From assembly GCA_029255685.2 (NCBI GenBank), contig CM055312.2, positions 6,286,649-6,350,648 on the forward strand: a stretch of 64,000 nucleotides of DNA. The letters run 5' to 3'. Shown here in pieces: positions 59,973 through 64,000 of this stretch; the first letter of the stretch is position 1, and each line of letters opens with the position of its first letter. The notes under the pieces are model-generated. The model had not been told where the DNA came from, did not search any database, and saw only the letters and a list, made by a program, of their open reading frames with translations. The position numbers were made by a program, and so were the translations under genes. The DNA is from Silene conica. Taxonomy: Eukaryota; Streptophyta; Magnoliopsida; Caryophyllales; Caryophyllaceae.

Positions 59973-62900
59973 CACACAATCCTCCATATAATACCAACCT
60001 AAATCTCCATGTATTCCTCATGTACTTGTAGACTTATAGTGTTAAAGTCATTGACGGTGAAACTAATGACTTAGGTTAAGATCCCGACGACGGTTCGTTT
60101 CTTGGTCCTTTTCACTCTAAGAAAAATGCTTTGAGAGTTATGATTATGATACATGTATCAAAATTGAATTGAGTTTGTGTAACCAATATGAATTTGATCC
60201 ATGTAAGATAGACGTATAATTTTGTAGAAAATAGGGAATTGTGATTTTGAGGATACAATGACATAGTAATTTTGAGGATTGAATCTTTTGTAATTAAGCT
60301 ATTAGACATTGAAGATCTTAGGTAAACTTATCCTGGAAATTATGATGATGAGAGAGTTTATGGATAATCAGTGATGTGTCTAATTATGGTTGAGTTTTGT
60401 TGATGGCTTGGACTTATGGATACAAAAATACAGATTGTTTGATGAATAAGGATGTTATAGGTCAAATTTATGGAAATAGTTGTTAGTGACGAAAGTAGAA
60501 AAAAGGCATAGTGATGATTTGGATACTCTAAGTAAGAGAATTAGAATTGTGGATCTAAATTTAAAACTTAGAGTATATATATTTGAGGATTTAATGACAT
60601 GGTAATTTTGAGGAATGAATCGTTTGTGATTAAGCTATGACACATTGGTGATCTTAGGTAAACGTTATCTTGAAAATTAAGATGATGAGAAAGTTTATGG
60701 ATAATGAGTGATTTATCTATTTACGATTGAGTTTTTTTGATGGTTTGGACTTATGGATAGAAAAATAGAGAATTGTTTGACGGATAACGATGTCGTAGGA
60801 CAAATTTGTGGAAATAGTTGTTAGTGATGAAAGTAGAAAAAAATATAAAGTGAAGATTTTTGGATAACTGTGAGGAAGATAATTTTGGATTGAAATTTCT
60901 AATGTAAAACATATAGTATGTAAATTTGCGGATATATGACATAGTACGATAGTTGACTTATGCTTTTTGAATGACTTTTGCTTTTTGAATGAATGGATTC
61001 ATTAGCAATATATAGTATTTTAATTTGAGTATATAATGACATAGTAATTTTAAAGAATGAATCTTTTGTGATTAAGCTATTAGACATTGATGATCTTAGG
61101 TAAACTTATCTTGGAAATTAAGATGATGAGAAAGCTTATGGATAATGAGTGATTTATCTATTTACGATTGAGTTTTTTTGATGGTTTGGACTTATGTATA
61201 GAAAAATAGAGAATTGTTTGACGGATAACGATGTTGTATGTCAAATTTGTGGAAATAGTGCCGTGAGAACATCTTTTTTCGTAGTTATTGAGCTAACTTC
61301 ATATGTTGTCAAACATTTATTTTCTCTAGATGTAGATACATTTTTACTAGCACAGTACCGTACATGTACTCTACCTACATATTTAAAAAGTAAATGTACT
61401 GCTACTACATGAGTATGTAACCCAACTCCATACACAATATCCACATAGGCATATAACATATGCACTCCATAGATTATATCCTCATAGGCTAAGGATACCT
61501 AGGGGAATGTAGCCTCGTTCTTAGAAGCAAAGTCGTGTACATATACTCTACTTACATATATAAAAAGTAAATGTACTTTACTACTTTTTTAAGGTTTATA
61601 AATAACAATTTTTTAAAGTCGACGGATTAGATTGACGTGATGTGACATAACTAAACATAACGTTAAGAACATTTGCATGACATCAATATTTGTTTTTTTT
61701 TTTTTTTGCTTTTTTCATTTTTGGTTGGTTTTGAAAATTTTGAACTACACTTTGGTATATACGAAGTAAGAAGTACTCTTTTTTTTTGGTTTTTTTATTT
61801 GGGAGATTAGAGCAAAATATGAGTAAATGTTTGGAAAATTAATTAATTTGTAGACCGTCTTAAAATTTTAATAGCAATAAACCGTAAATTACATATAATA
61901 AAAGTTAGGGTACCAAATAAATCAATAACAACGATATACAGTATTAACGGTCACAAAAATAAAACAAGTATTATAAAAGTAAACTTCAATTTTATATTTA
62001 TGAGTTCATTTAACATTAACTACAATATAGTTGAAAAAGTAAATTTGTTTTTTTATCTTTTGTATATTTTTCAAATTTTATTATTTACGAGTTCATTTAA
62101 CACTAACTACGAAGTATACTTGAAAAAGTAAACTTCTTTTAATCTTTTATAATTTTTTTCATAAGTGAACATTTATTTCAAATTTATATTTACGAGTTTA
62201 TTTACAGTTCATTTAACGACAATATATATTTTAAATCTGAATGTGTTCCTAATTCTATCTTCTTCCTTTTCTCTATTTCATTGTATCAGCCAAATAATAA
62301 AATAACCGTTCATTCTATCAAAACACAATTTCTTCTCAACTATCTTAACACAAAGACCATGATTGTTGAAAACACAATTCCTCCTTTTAAATCTGGGTTT
62401 CTATCCTATCAATTGAGGGCTATAATTGGCTTTAGTAGGTGGCTTTCTGAAGGTTCGACTCAACGCTTAATTCTTCAGCTCTTGTTGTGATTAACTACAA
62501 CGATGAACTTCAATCGACTTCTCTGTTCCGGCGTCGTCAACCTTCGCTGCATCAAATCCTACTTCTACCTTACGAGTTTAATTTCTGATCTTCCATTCTT
62601 ATGACTAACTGAATTTCTATATTTTATTATTCTCGTTTTCAGTGGTGGATAGTTCTGGAGTGGTGAAAGCCTATTGTCATGGGCAGAATTTAAGCAGAAC
62701 AAGGATCTGAAGAAAGATTTTTGGTATCCCAAAGCTTGAAGATGCTAATGAAACTGTTGGCAACAGATCCCATGATTGCACCTTCATTTTAACTGAAGGA
62801 GATTCGAGTAAAGCGTTTGCAGTAAGTCATTAGGCCTAAATTATAGCCGTAGCTGGTGGCCGCAGATACAATATGGCCACCTTATGATAATGGCTGACCA

Positions 62901-63128
62901 GGTTTGGCGACTGACAATTTTTTCTTGGCATTATTGATTTGTTTAGACGCTATTCTGTTTATACAGCTTTGAAGATGAATTATTTTCCCTCACTTTCAAT
63001 TGCATTTGATTTATTTGTTGTTTTTGCTCTATGAAAGATCATGATGGCTCCTACATCAAAGGGTTTCTTATTAACTTTATTCATCATCATTTATGCTTGA
63101 GTTGGCATAATTTGTACTATGTTGGTAG
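59973..63128. repeat. Array unit 5, long form, 3156 bp
   Basis: Complete unit, nearly identical to units 1-4. Confidence 0.93.
62643..63086 (+). pseudogene. TOP2: TOP2 gene fragment, array unit 5
   Basis: As 46865-47308, with the ggtatccc variant. Confidence 0.87.
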
Positions 63129-64000
63129 CACACAATCCTCCATATAATACCAACCTAAATCTCCATGTATTCCTCATGTACTTGTAGACTTATAGTGTTA
63201 AAGTCATTGACGGTGAAACTAATGACTTAGGTTAAGATCCCGACGACGGTTCGTTTCTTGGTCCTTTTCACTCTAAGAAAAATGCTTTGAGAGTTATGAT
63301 TATGATACATGTATCAAAATTGAATTGAGTTTGTGTAACCAATATGAATTTGATCCATGTAAGATAGACGTATAATTTTGTAGAAAATAGGGAATTGTGA
63401 TTTTGAGGATACAATGACATAGTAATTTTGAGGATTGAATCTTTAGTAATTAAGCTATTAGACATTGATGATCTTAGGTAAACTTATCCTGGAAATTATG
63501 ATGATGAGAGAGTTTATGGATAATCAGTGATGTGTCTAATTATGGTTGAGTTTTGTTGATGGCTTGGACTTATGGATACAAAAATACAGATTGTTTGATG
63601 AATAAGGATGTTATAGGTCAAATTTATGGAAATAGTTGTTAGTGACGAAAGTAGAAAAAAGGCATAGTGATGATTTGGATACTCTAAGTAAGAGAATTAG
63701 AATTGTGGATCTAAATTTAAAACTTAGAGTATATATATTTGAGGATTTAATGACATGGTAATTTTGAGGAATGAATCGTTTGTGATTAAGCTATGACACA
63801 TTGGTGATCTTAGGTAAACGTTATCTTGAAAATTAAGATGATGAGAAAGTTTATGGATAATGAGTGATTTATCTATTTACGATTGAGTTTTTTTGATGGT
63901 TTGGACTTATGGATAGAAAAATAGAGAATTGTTTGACGGATAACGATGTCGTAGGACAAATTTGTGGAAATAGTTGTTAGTGATGAAAGTAGAAAAAAAT
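63129..64000. repeat. Array unit 6, cut by the window edge
   Basis: First 872 bp of a further unit, with private changes (ctttagtaatt at 63441). The window ends just before the long-form-specific segment. Confidence 0.92.

Larger units (their letters stand above)
45222..64000. repeat. Tandem array of a 3155-3156 bp unit (runs off the window)
   Basis: The landmark cacacaatcctcc recurs at 47351, 50506, 53662, 56817, 59973 and 63129, giving units of 3155, 3156, 3155, 3156 and 3156 bp. Units differ by only a few substitutions and T-run lengths. Each contains an AT-rich part with repeated cgagttcatttaac-like blocks, a TOP2-derived fragment, then three diverged internal subrepeats of about 340-440 bp recognised by attttgaggaatgaatc and gatcttaggtaaac (about 47632, 47969 and 48413 in the first full unit). 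Short open frames that recur in every unit begin at non-ATG codons or match nothing known, so I do not call them genes. Confidence 0.95.

Overview
The window is plant nuclear DNA, almost certainly from an angiosperm. It is AT-rich, carries plant-type LTR retrotransposons primed by initiator tRNA-Met, an En/Spm (CACTA) transposon with spliced genes, and a Tourist-like MITE. I see no intact single-copy host gene. The species cannot be fixed from the sequence. Everything is explained by a large-unit tandem repeat that has been invaded repeatedly by mobile elements.

Layout. 1-2302: end of a retroelement, probably an LTR, with unusual structured repeats. 2303-3699, 12667-14701 and 33115-33473: old, broken copies of the tandem repeat unit. 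3700-12661: a solo LTR (TSD gtaag) split by a complete 7.7 kb CACTA transposon (4887-12559, TSD ttt) with both expected genes, a TNP2/TNPD-type transposase and a Transposase_24/TNPA-type protein. 14702-33109: a SIRE/Maximus-like copia element (TSD taggt) that has lost nearly all of pol. Its 3' LTR is split by a second copia complex at 20485-32057 (TSD gtttt), which has three LTRs, one gag-pol with a single frameshift, and a second partial pol. 33474-35542: fragment of another CACTA-like element with exon-like host pieces. 35543-45221 (minus strand): a gag-only, non-autonomous copia-type element, same family as the solo LTR, with a MITE inside. 45222-64000: a nearly homogeneous tandem array of a 3155-3156 bp unit that runs off the right edge.

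The most striking points are these. (1) Every tandem unit carries a three-exon genomic fragment of a type II DNA topoisomerase (TOP2) gene covering both TOPRIM catalytic motifs, so a gene fragment has been amplified as satellite-like DNA. (2) The left-hand retroelement holds ten copies of a conserved about 23-nt loop; in nine of them the flanking arms differ between copies but stay complementary within each copy, which looks like covariation. (3) The CACTA element has a long imperfect foldback upstream of its transposase that looks like a young small-RNA hairpin. (4) The three-LTR copia structure is best explained by insertion of one family member into another, followed by LTR-LTR recombination.

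Inferred order of events: short-form tandem repeat; insertion of the SIRE-like, solo-LTR and gag-only elements; insertion of the copia pair into the SIRE 3' LTR; insertion of the CACTA. Separately, a longer unit carrying an extra segment of about 410 bp expanded to the right.
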